Source: an uncultured Eubacteriales bacterium
Lineage (GTDB): Bacteria; Bacillota; Clostridia; Christensenellales; Christensenellaceae
Assembly (NCBI GenBank): GCA_902782475.1
Contig: CACZNR010000050.1
Location: 1-16,257 of the forward strand
Direction: 5' to 3'
Length of the DNA stretch: 16,257 nucleotides
Below are positions 7,875 through 14,324 of this stretch, piece after piece (the stretch's first letter is position 1; each line of letters opens with the position of its first letter). The position numbers were made by a program, and so were the translations under genes. The notes beneath the pieces are model-generated. The model saw only the letters and a program-made list of their open reading frames with translations, did not search any database and was not told where the DNA came from.

Positions 7875-8837
7875 ATGACCTATGCATTAGGTATCGATAT
7901 AGGCGGTACAAAGATAGCTATTGGGATCATGAACAGCGACAATGAGATGCTGTGTACTGATTCCTTCCTCATAGAGGGCATGACTGCCATCAGCATCTTC
8001 GTAAAGATGCAGGACACCATAGAAGAGCTCGTGCGCGAAGCCGGACTCAAGAAGGACGATATCTCAAGTATCGGTATCGGTGTCCCCGGCATAATCAACA
8101 AGGACAGAAGATCGGTCCTTTTTGCTCCGAACATCCCTCTTCTCAATGATTTCCCGCTTTACAGGTCTCTCAGGAACATGTTCCCTGATGCATCGATAGT
8201 GCTTGAAAACGATGCAAATGCTGCAGGCCTTGCTGAAAGCATACTGGGAGCGGGCAAGAATTTTGACAACATGATCTACTGCACCATCTCAACTGGTGTC
8301 GGTGCCGGCATCATAATCGACCACAAGCTGTTCCGCGGAAGCCATCTTGCTGCAGGTGAGATAGGACACATGATAACCTTCCCTGACGGTGAGCCATGCG
8401 GCTGCGGAAACAGAGGCTGTGCCGAAGCATATGCAGGTGGAGCAAACTATCCGAAGTATATAAGGCATGTCATAGATTCAGGAAGGGAGACCATACTCAA
8501 GGACTACCTTGAAGCACACGGCACCATAGATGGAAGAGCCCTTTCATTTGGTCTCGATAATCATGACGCCCTGGCAGAAGAGGTCTTCTCAAAGATCTGC
8601 AGGACCATAGGCATACTTTTCTTCAATCTTTACAAATGTCTCAATATCGACTGCTACATTCTCGGTGGTGGACTCACAAACCTCGGTGACAAGCTTTTCA
8701 CGGGCATTGAAGAGAATTTCCAGAAGCTCAGGGTCGGTGCAGATACCATGGAAAAGGTATATTTCCTGCCTGCACATTTCACATCGAATGAGATAGGTAT
8801 ATACGGAGCAGCCCTGGTTGCTCTCGAAAACAGATAA
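7875..8837 (+). CDS. ROK-family sugar kinase (glucokinase-like)
   Basis: A 320-residue cytoplasmic kinase of the ROK family, which phosphorylates glucose or related hexoses with ATP. The N-terminal phosphate loop G-I-D-I-G-G-T-K is at 6-13, the catalytic E-N-D at 111-113, G-E-I-G-H with zinc-ligand His165, and the zinc motif C-G-C-G-N-R-G-C at 175-182. No N-terminal helix-turn-helix is present, so it is an enzyme and not a ROK repressor. The ATG at 7875 follows AGGAG (7862-7866) by 8 bases. A GTG at 7866 overlaps that site and is not used. The pyrophosphatase gene starts 15 bases after its stop, in one operon. Glucose is the default substrate guess; other hexoses, N-acetylmannosamine or allose remain possible. 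Confidence 0.9.
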   Translation: MTYALGIDIGGTKIAIGIMNSDNEMLCTDSFLIEGMTAISIFVKMQDTIEELVREAGLKKDDISSIGIGVPGIINKDRRSVLFAPNIPLLNDFPLYRSLRNMFPDASIVLENDANAAGLAESILGAGKNFDNMIYCTISTGVGAGIIIDHKLFRGSHLAAGEIGHMITFPDGEPCGCGNRGCAEAYAGGANYPKYIRHVIDSGRETILKDYLEAHGTIDGRALSFGLDNHDALAEEVFSKICRTIGILFFNLYKCLNIDCYILGGGLTNLGDKLFTGIEENFQKLRVGADTMEKVYFLPAHFTSNEIGIYGAALVALENR

Positions 8838-8852
8838 AGGAAGGTACTGTAT

Positions 8853-9395
8853 ATGAACATGAATACTGTATGGCACTCCATAGATCCATCGAGAGTTTCA
8901 CCTGACGACTTTCTCTGTGTCGTCGAGATCGCCAAGGGAAGCAAGAAAAAATATGAACTGGACAAGGATTCAGGGCTCATAATCCTGGACAGGATACTGT
9001 ATACATCAACACACTATCCTGCAAATTATGGCTTCATCCCGAAGACTCTCGGTTCAGACCATGACCCGCTGGATGTCCTGGTGCTGTGCTCAGAGCCGCT
9101 GGATCCCCTTACACTGGTAAGATGCTATCCAATAGGACTGATACCAATGGTCGACAGCGGACTTGAAGATGAAAAGATAATAGCCATCCCTTTTGCAGAC
9201 CCTTCATACAACAACATAACCAACATAGCTGATCTTCAGCCTCATGTAATAAGGGAGATAAGGCATTTCTTCAGAGTCTATGGTGAGCTTCAGAACAAGG
9301 TCACCAATGTAGAGAAGGCTACGGGGCCGAATGCCGCAAAGAAGGTCATTGCCGAAGCCATCGAAAGATACAGGGAAAACTTCCCTGAAGCATAA
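8853..9395 (+). CDS. ppa: Family I inorganic pyrophosphatase
   Basis: A 180-residue soluble pyrophosphatase hydrolysing PPi to two phosphates, which pulls biosynthetic reactions forward. Active-site residues of the family are visible: Glu25 and Lys28 in V-V-E-I-A-K-G-S, Glu35 in K-Y-E-L-D, Tyr59, the D-x-D-P-L-D metal cluster (Asp69, Asp71, Asp74) and Asp101, Asp106 and Lys108 in M-V-D-S-G-L-E-D-E-K. Length is normal for prokaryotic family I. AGGAAGG at 8838-8844 lies 8 bases before the ATG at 8853. Another ATG six bases on is a weaker choice. It is the second gene of a two-gene operon with the ROK kinase and is followed by a terminator-like hairpin. Confidence 0.93.
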   Translation: MNMNTVWHSIDPSRVSPDDFLCVVEIAKGSKKKYELDKDSGLIILDRILYTSTHYPANYGFIPKTLGSDHDPLDVLVLCSEPLDPLTLVRCYPIGLIPMVDSGLEDEKIIAIPFADPSYNNITNIADLQPHVIREIRHFFRVYGELQNKVTNVEKATGPNAAKKVIAEAIERYRENFPEA

Positions 9396-9413
9396 GTAAG
9401 GAATATAAACACC

Positions 9414-9448
9414 AATGGTGTGGAACACTGTCCACGCCATTTATATAT
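9414..9448. terminator. Hairpin terminator shared by ppa and the AEC permease gene
   Basis: AATGGTGTGGA (9414-9424) pairs with TCCACGCCATT (9431-9441) over 11 pairs, including one G-U, with a 6-base loop. Flanks are A/T-rich (TATATATC to the right) but lack a clean T run. Its position between convergent stops at 9395 and 9452 supports a bidirectional terminator. Confidence 0.65.
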
Positions 9449-9451
9449 CTC

Positions 9452-10465
9452 TCAGATTATTCCTATGGAGCGTATCACTACGCAAAGTATGAACAATGTC
9501 AGCATGCCGAACACACTGCTCCAGACTACCACCTGGCCTGCAAGCTTGTCATCCGCCCCCATCTCTCCTGACATGACCACAGATGCGACTGCTACAGGTG
9601 AACCGTATGTAGCCACAAGGACTGCAGATATCTCAGGTGTGATAGTGAGTATCCCGAGCTTGTCGGCAAGTATCGCAAGGCCAAATCCTATGACAGGTGC
9701 GGCTACAAGTCTCAGTGCAACCGAAGCTACGAGTTCCTTTTTGTAATCCCCGATCTTTCCTATCTCAAGCTGTGCTCCAAGAAGTATGAGCGCCACAGGA
9801 GTCACCATGCTTGCAAGATATCCTATGGTCTTGTAGAGCCACGGCAGATCACGGTCTATCCTGAATACTGCTTCACCATCAAATCCCACAGGAAGCATTC
9901 CCCTTACAACAAGTATGAGAAGTCCGGCCAGAAGTCCCAGGATTATAGGATTCGTGAATATGGACTTTGCTATCCCGAGCACACTTACCTTTCTGTTTTC
10001 TCCTGTTGCATATACGCTTAATATCGTCACCGCCATGATGTTGAAGAACAGTATCGTAGGGAGCTGACATATGGAAGCAAGCTGCACGGCTGTCTTTCCC
10101 ACAAGTCCCTCAGCCAGTACAAGTCCTATAATGGCATAGTTGGATCTGAACCCTGCATTTATTATGACCGGTCTTCTTGTATTGTCCCTTGTCACAAGTG
10201 TCGCAACGATAAAGCTGACAAACAGTACTACAGCAAGGCTTACTATCAGGAACAGATACAGATCCCATGGGATGCTGAATCCGGAATCGAGCCCATAGAC
10301 ATTGTTTATCATCATGCACGGGAAGCAGAACCTGAACATGAATTTGTTCATCTGCTTTATGGTCGTATCCGATAGAAGTCCTATGCGTTTTGCTATATAG
10401 CCTACAACTATCAGAAGCAGTACCGGTCCAATGGCGTTGAAAGAAAAAGCTAAAACAGAAGTCAT
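9452..10465 (-). CDS. AEC-family (auxin efflux carrier-like) transporter
   Basis: A 337-residue integral membrane protein with about ten hydrophobic segments in two halves separated by a polar stretch near the middle. This matches the AEC/bile-arsenite-riboflavin transporter superfamily architecture. Recognisable segments include F-R-S-N-Y-A-I-I-G in the first half, L-L-G-A-Q-L-E-I-G in the second, and P-V-A-V-A-S near the C-terminus. Bacterial AEC members export or import organic acids such as malate or malonate; the substrate here cannot be told. The ATG at 10465 is preceded by GGAAAGG. It follows the cytidylate-kinase-like gene by 17 bases, so both are read from the promoter at 11138-11166. 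Confidence 0.88.
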   Translation of the reverse strand: MTSVLAFSFNAIGPVLLLIVVGYIAKRIGLLSDTTIKQMNKFMFRFCFPCMMINNVYGLDSGFSIPWDLYLFLIVSLAVVLFVSFIVATLVTRDNTRRPVIINAGFRSNYAIIGLVLAEGLVGKTAVQLASICQLPTILFFNIMAVTILSVYATGENRKVSVLGIAKSIFTNPIILGLLAGLLILVVRGMLPVGFDGEAVFRIDRDLPWLYKTIGYLASMVTPVALILLGAQLEIGKIGDYKKELVASVALRLVAAPVIGFGLAILADKLGILTITPEISAVLVATYGSPVAVASVVMSGEMGADDKLAGQVVVWSSVFGMLTLFILCVVIRSIGII

Positions 10466-10482
10466 TATCTACCTTTCCGAAA

Positions 10483-11106
10483 TCAGATGCCGGGTTTTTC
10501 TATATCCAGTTCAAATCTCTTACGGACTATGTCAAAAAGAAGGTCTGCCGTTCCCCTGATGCCGAAAAGACTGCTGTCTATCATAAGCTGCTTGCCGTGC
10601 CTGTCACCTCTGTCCTGACCGGTAACATACTTATAATAGTTGTGTCTCTGCTGATCGATCCTCTTTACAGATCTTTCAGCCTGCTGCTTTGAGAATCCAT
10701 ACAGATCCATTATCCTCTTCAATCTGATCTCATACGGAGCATAGATGAATACATTGAGAACATCTTTCCTTTCCTTAAGTATAAAGTCAGCACAGCGTCC
10801 TATTATGACACATGAGCTCTTATCTGCCAGTTCCCTTATGACATTGGACTGTGCCTCTACTGCAGCATCCATCTGCATTACATTGTTAAGGGAAAGGCCT
10901 CCTATGCTCAAGAGCCTGCTGGATCCTGCTGCGAACCTTTCCTCAGCTTTTGAGACGACCTCAAGGGAGAGGCCAGAATCTTCAACTGCCTTTTCAACGA
11001 TGTTCCTGTCGTAGCATTCTACTCCAAGATGCCACGCAAGTTCCCTGCCGATTTCCTTGCCGGAACTGCCGAATTCCCTTCCTATGGTTACTATAAAGTG
11101 GTTCAT
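10483..11106 (-). CDS. Cytidylate kinase-like P-loop protein
   Basis: A 207-residue protein of the cytidylate-kinase-like (Cytidylate_kin2) family, common in Clostridia. It begins almost directly with the phosphate-binding loop G-R-E-F-G-S-S-G-K-E-I (residues 9-19), followed by C-Y-D-R-N-I-V and C-V-I-I-G-R-C-A-D near 99-107, a basic lid-like region rich in Arg (K-R-I-D-Q-Q-R-H-N-Y-Y) and a C-terminal D-S-S-L-F-G segment. These resemble CMP kinase, but the standard Cmk is distinct in sequence, so this is a paralogue of unproven nucleotide specificity. It has AAGGAG upstream and is the first gene of a pair with the AEC transporter. Nothing in the pair explains a joint role. Confidence 0.87.
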   Translation of the reverse strand: MNHFIVTIGREFGSSGKEIGRELAWHLGVECYDRNIVEKAVEDSGLSLEVVSKAEERFAAGSSRLLSIGGLSLNNVMQMDAAVEAQSNVIRELADKSSCVIIGRCADFILKERKDVLNVFIYAPYEIRLKRIMDLYGFSKQQAERSVKRIDQQRHNYYKYVTGQDRGDRHGKQLMIDSSLFGIRGTADLLFDIVRKRFELDIEKPGI

Positions 11107-11137
11107 AAAAGTCTCCTTGCATAAACTCTTTTTTATT

Positions 11138-11166
11138 ATTATTCCATATTATTCATATATTGTAAA
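11138..11166 (-). promoter_or_regulatory. Probable promoter for the cytidylate kinase-like gene and AEC transporter
   Basis: On the minus strand TTTACA (11166-11161), 17 bases, then AATAAT (11143-11138). It lies 30 bases before the ATG in the 77-base gap after the YdcF-like gene. The -10 differs from consensus at one position and the region is very A/T-rich, so chance similarity is possible. Confidence 0.5.
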
Positions 11167-11183
11167 ACAAGAATGCACTGTGC

Positions 11184-11930
11184 TCAGAATATGTGTCCCC
11201 TCAGTATGTCAAGCCCGAAGGCCAGTACCTCTCTGAGGAGATTGTTTGGAAGGAATGAAGGCATGGAATACCCCGCTATGCCACAGACATGGCTGTATCC
11301 GAGCTTTCTTGCTATGCATATGCTTCTTTTTATGTGAAAGTTATTTGTCACTATGCCGACATGGTCATTTTTTCTGTCCAGGAATGCAGAGGAAAACAGA
11401 AGGTTCTCATAGGTGGTAGTAGCCCTGTCTTCCATTATTATGCGGTCCTCACGGATCCCATTTTCAACGAGATAACTTTTCATCCCTTCAGCTTCAGTTA
11501 TGGGTTCATTGTAACCCTGACCCCCTGTTACGATGCAGGCAGTCCCGGGATTTTCCTTAAGATATCTGTCCGCTTCCTGCAACCTGAAAAGCAGAGACTT
11601 GCTCGGTCCGTCCTCCCTTATCTGGGAGCCCAGTACCACAAGCACATCAAGGTTCTTCCTTTCATTGCCCCTTATGCCTGAAAGGATGTAAAGGAGGATC
11701 ATTGCTGCAGCAGCGGCTCCGCAGATGATAAGGACTGTCAGCACTTTGAACACTGCCCCTGGAATGTACCTGTCTATGCCTGTTATGAATATGATCCCGA
11801 AAAACAGGAGACAAAGGGAAATATAGTACCATGTCCTGTAGAACCTGGTCCCTGATCCGGCTTTTTTAATGAGTCTCCCGTACATGAAGGATACGAGAGA
11901 TAACAGTATCAGAACAGTTCCCTTAAGCAT
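11184..11930 (-). CDS. YdcF/SanA/ElyC-family (DUF218) membrane protein
   Basis: A 248-residue protein with hydrophobic segments near residues 3-20, 35-51 and 62-84 followed by a DUF218 domain. Family motifs are clear: V-V-L-G-S-Q at 98-103, T-G-G-Q-G at 135-139, E-A-E-G-M at 146-150, E-D-R-A-T-T-T-Y-E-N at 167-176 and N-N-F-H-I-K-R-S around 196-203. Members of this family in other bacteria affect cell-envelope integrity (ElyC, SanA), and the domain has a nucleotide- or sugar-phosphate-binding look. No reaction is firmly established for this type. The start overlaps the upstream EamA gene by 8 bases, with AAGG just before it inside that gene. It is the last gene of its pair. No strong terminator was seen after its stop. 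Confidence 0.88.
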   Translation of the reverse strand: MLKGTVLILLSLVSFMYGRLIKKAGSGTRFYRTWYYISLCLLFFGIIFITGIDRYIPGAVFKVLTVLIICGAAAAAMILLYILSGIRGNERKNLDVLVVLGSQIREDGPSKSLLFRLQEADRYLKENPGTACIVTGGQGYNEPITEAEGMKSYLVENGIREDRIIMEDRATTTYENLLFSSAFLDRKNDHVGIVTNNFHIKRSICIARKLGYSHVCGIAGYSMPSFLPNNLLREVLAFGLDILRGHIF

Positions 11931-12816
11931 TTTCCTTTTCTTTTTCCTGAAGTTTTTTCTTCTCTATCTTTCCCCCGATGAATACTATCAGCAGTGCACT
12001 TATCACAAGAAGTCCGCCTATGACTGTGTTCCATGCAAGAGTCTCACCAAGTACGAAGTACCCCAGCAGGGCTGAGAAAATGATGGTGGAGTTTGAGTAT
12101 ATCGAGACTTCTCCCGTTTCAGCAAGTCTGTAGGCATTAGTAAGGAAGACCTGACCTCCTGTACCGAATATACCTATCAGAATGAGCCAGAGGAGCTCCC
12201 TCCATGTCGGAACGACGAATCCGGATATGAATATCATGCATGGTATCATGATGAGCACGCTCACCACGGCAAAATGCAGCACTATCTGGTTTGGAAGTGC
12301 CTTTCCACGCAGATAGCCTACTATCGTATATGCAAAGCTTGATACCAGAGAGGTAAGAAGCGCCATTACTATTGGATACATGTTGGAATTGAACTTCGGA
12401 TTGGCTATTATGAAGGCTCCTGTGAATGCCAGTATTAGAGCCGGGATCTGCACTTTGGTTATCTTTTCATGCATGATGAAAAATGAGAGTATGGTTATAA
12501 GAAAAGGTGAGAGCCTGCTTAGTATGCTTACATCCGCCTGATTGCCTGAATTGGTGGCCAGGAAGCTGAATATCACTCCTATTACTCCAAGGATCGACCT
12601 TCCCCACAGAAGCAGCTGGGTACCGTCCTTGAAGAAGATCTTCGTATGCTCCCTGATGGTTGCAGGCAGCACCATGAGTATGATCACTATGTTTCTGAAA
12701 AAGACCTGTTCAAAGACCGGGATGGTCCCTCCGGTCGTCTTTACGGCTATGGACATGAGTGCAAAGCTCAAAGATGACAGTATCATTAGAAGAATACCTT
12801 TTGCTCTGTTTGACAT
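11923..12816 (-). CDS. EamA/DMT-family permease
   Basis: A 297-residue protein with ten hydrophobic segments arranged as two EamA repeats (about residues 5-138 and 148-281), ending in a highly charged Lys/Glu cytoplasmic tail. Drug/metabolite transporter superfamily signs include the first-repeat F-F-R-N segment (39-42), an H-E-K-I-T-K turn after the fourth helix and the matching L-G-E-T-L-A-W turn in the second repeat. These proteins export amino acids, nucleosides or other small metabolites; the substrate is not predictable here. The ATG at 12816 follows AAGGAG (12826-12831) by 9 bases. The 3' end overlaps the YdcF-like gene. It is divergent from the VTC gene, and the intervening 121 bases hold an 11-bp-period direct repeat. 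Confidence 0.9.
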   Translation of the reverse strand: MSNRAKGILLMILSSLSFALMSIAVKTTGGTIPVFEQVFFRNIVIILMVLPATIREHTKIFFKDGTQLLLWGRSILGVIGVIFSFLATNSGNQADVSILSRLSPFLITILSFFIMHEKITKVQIPALILAFTGAFIIANPKFNSNMYPIVMALLTSLVSSFAYTIVGYLRGKALPNQIVLHFAVVSVLIMIPCMIFISGFVVPTWRELLWLILIGIFGTGGQVFLTNAYRLAETGEVSIYSNSTIIFSALLGYFVLGETLAWNTVIGGLLVISALLIVFIGGKIEKKKLQEKEKENA

Positions 12817-12847
12817 TTATACATGCTCCTTGATTTCAATCATTTTT

Positions 12848-12877
12848 ATTATAAACACTTTTTCCACTATCATTTAA
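12848..12877 (-). promoter_or_regulatory. Candidate promoter for the EamA-YdcF pair
   Basis: A perfect TATAAT on the minus strand (12853-12848) lies 32 bases before the EamA start. The -35 region is poor: TTAAAT at 12877-12872 with 18-base spacing. That region overlaps the left copy of the direct repeat, which would fit a promoter depending on, or blocked by, a bound regulator. Confidence 0.45.
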
Positions 12878-12894
12878 GTTTTGCTTAAGTTTTG
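12874..12894. promoter_or_regulatory. Tandem direct repeat with 11-bp period, candidate response-regulator site
   Basis: TTAAGTTTTG occurs at 12874-12883 and exactly again at 12885-12894, one helical turn apart. OmpR/PhoB-class response regulators bind such 11-bp-period direct repeats as head-to-tail dimers. The repeat lies 5 bases upstream of a TATCAT (12900-12905) that could be the -10 of the VTC operon, and it overlaps the -35 region of the divergent EamA promoter. The regulator is not in the window. Role inferred, not shown. Confidence 0.5.
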
Positions 12895-12937
12895 TCACTT
12901 ATCATTTACTCACAGTTAAGACAGGAGGATAAAAGAT

Positions 12938-13672
12938 ATGGCAAACATAATGACATTCAACAGGACGGAAAAGAAGTACTTCATGACCGAAGACACATAC
13001 AGAAGATTCCTTGGAGCCATATCCCCATACATCGAGGCAGGAGACTTTCCAAAGAGCAGGATACAGAATCTGTACTTTGATACTCCGGACTTCTATTACA
13101 TAAGAAACTCCATAGACGCTGTAAACTACAAGGAAAAAGTAAGGCTAAGATGCTATGGAGAAGCTTCACCGGATTCCACAGTATTCCTTGAAATAAAGAA
13201 AAAATGCAACGGAATCGTTTACAAGAGAAGAGAGACAATGAAGCTTCGTGAAGCGGAGTTCTATATCAGGACAGGCCTAATGCCCAAGACTACCCAGATC
13301 ATGAAGGAGATCGACTATACAGTAAAGCAGAGAGAAGATACAGCTCCTGCAGTATATATAAGCTATGACAGGGATTCATACTGGGCAAAGGAAGACCATG
13401 ACATAAGGATCACCTTTGACAGCAACATACTGGCAAGGGTCAACGATCTGGACCTGAGATCAGGGATATACGGAAACAGAGTGATGCCGGAAAACACAAG
13501 GCTTCTGGAGATAAAGGTCTCCGACCACATGCCGATATGGCTCGCAAAAGCATTGTCACTGTACAGGATCTATCCTGCATCCTTTTCAAAATACGGAAAG
13601 GCATACAGGGATGGCCTGTGGAAATATTACACAGATAAAAAAGGAGTTGAGAAAAATGTCATCAATTTTTGA
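12938..13672 (+). CDS. VTC-domain (polyphosphate polymerase-like) protein
   Basis: A 244-residue cytoplasmic protein of the VTC-domain family, with the triphosphate-tunnel fold seen in yeast Vtc4, which builds polyphosphate from ATP. Charged beta-strand motifs that line the tunnel are visible: R-T-E-K-K-Y at 9-14, K-V-R-L-R at 67-71, L-E-I-K-K-K at 84-89 with K-R-R at 96-98, Y-D-R at 143-145, R-I-T-F-D at 157-161, L-E-I-K-V at 190-194 and S-K-Y at 217-219. No SPX domain or membrane segment is present, as in bacterial stand-alone members. GGAGG at 12924-12928 lies 9 bases before the ATG. The next gene starts 17 bases before this stop. Polyphosphate synthesis is inferred from the fold; nucleotide- or polymer-modifying activity is also possible. 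Confidence 0.88.
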   Translation: MANIMTFNRTEKKYFMTEDTYRRFLGAISPYIEAGDFPKSRIQNLYFDTPDFYYIRNSIDAVNYKEKVRLRCYGEASPDSTVFLEIKKKCNGIVYKRRETMKLREAEFYIRTGLMPKTTQIMKEIDYTVKQREDTAPAVYISYDRDSYWAKEDHDIRITFDSNILARVNDLDLRSGIYGNRVMPENTRLLEIKVSDHMPIWLAKALSLYRIYPASFSKYGKAYRDGLWKYYTDKKGVEKNVINF

Positions 13673-14324
13673 TTCAGTATTAACAGGTACTTTTACAGCA
13701 GATATATTTCTGTACTGTCTGCTGGCATCACTGCTCTGTGGAGCCATAATCTCCGCAGCAACAGGTTACAGGAACAAGGTAAGCAAAGGCTTTCTGATAT
13801 CCATAGTCCTAATGCCTGCAGTGGTGTTTGCCGTCATCACCATGGTCAATGGAAACATCGGCACAGGAGTTGCGGTAATGGGAGCCTTCTCCCTCATAAG
13901 GTTCAGGTCCAATGCAGGAAAAGCCAAGGACATACTCTCCATATTCCTGGCAATGACATCCGGACTTGCATGTGCAGCAGGATATATCGTCATCGGCATA
14001 CTATTCGCACTGGTGATTAGTATTATAATGGTATTGCTTGTGAAGCTCTACGGAGCACAGGACAAGAAGATGACTCTGAATATCACCATTCCTGAGTCAC
14101 TGGAATTTGAAAACAACTTTGACGACCTGTTCGACAAGTACACAAAACAGGCAGATCTCATAAAGACCAAGACAGCAAACATGGGAAGCCTCTACAAGCT
14201 TCAGTATGAGCTGACCATGAAAAAGGGTACGAGCATAAAGAATTTCCTGGATGACCTGCGCTGCAGGAACGGAAACCTTGAGATATCTATATTCGAGACC
14301 AAGGAGGATGAAGAACAATTATGA
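13656..14324 (+). CDS. DUF4956 membrane protein
   Basis: A 222-residue protein with an N-terminal membrane domain of about four helices (roughly 15-36, 46-66 and a long hydrophobic stretch 93-130 that can form two) and a soluble C-terminal domain of about 90 residues. The family hallmark, F-S-L-I-R-F-R-S-N at 78-86 followed by K-D-I-L-S-I-F-L-A-M, is present between helices and supplies two arginines near the membrane face. Function is unknown. DUF4956 genes commonly sit beside VTC-domain and CotH genes, as I recall from clostridial genomes. The ATG at 13656 has GGAG at 13643-13646, 9 bases upstream. A longer frame from 13611 lacks a ribosome site and lies inside the VTC gene. It overlaps VTC by 17 bases and the next gene by 4. 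Confidence 0.87.
   Translation: MSSIFDSVLTGTFTADIFLYCLLASLLCGAIISAATGYRNKVSKGFLISIVLMPAVVFAVITMVNGNIGTGVAVMGAFSLIRFRSNAGKAKDILSIFLAMTSGLACAAGYIVIGILFALVISIIMVLLVKLYGAQDKKMTLNITIPESLEFENNFDDLFDKYTKQADLIKTKTANMGSLYKLQYELTMKKGTSIKNFLDDLRCRNGNLEISIFETKEDEEQL

Noticed and set aside
13611..13655. Upstream start for the DUF4956 gene
   Set aside because: It would overlap the VTC gene by 62 bases without a ribosome site. The ATG at 13656 has AAAGGAG at good spacing and gives the expected N-terminus.
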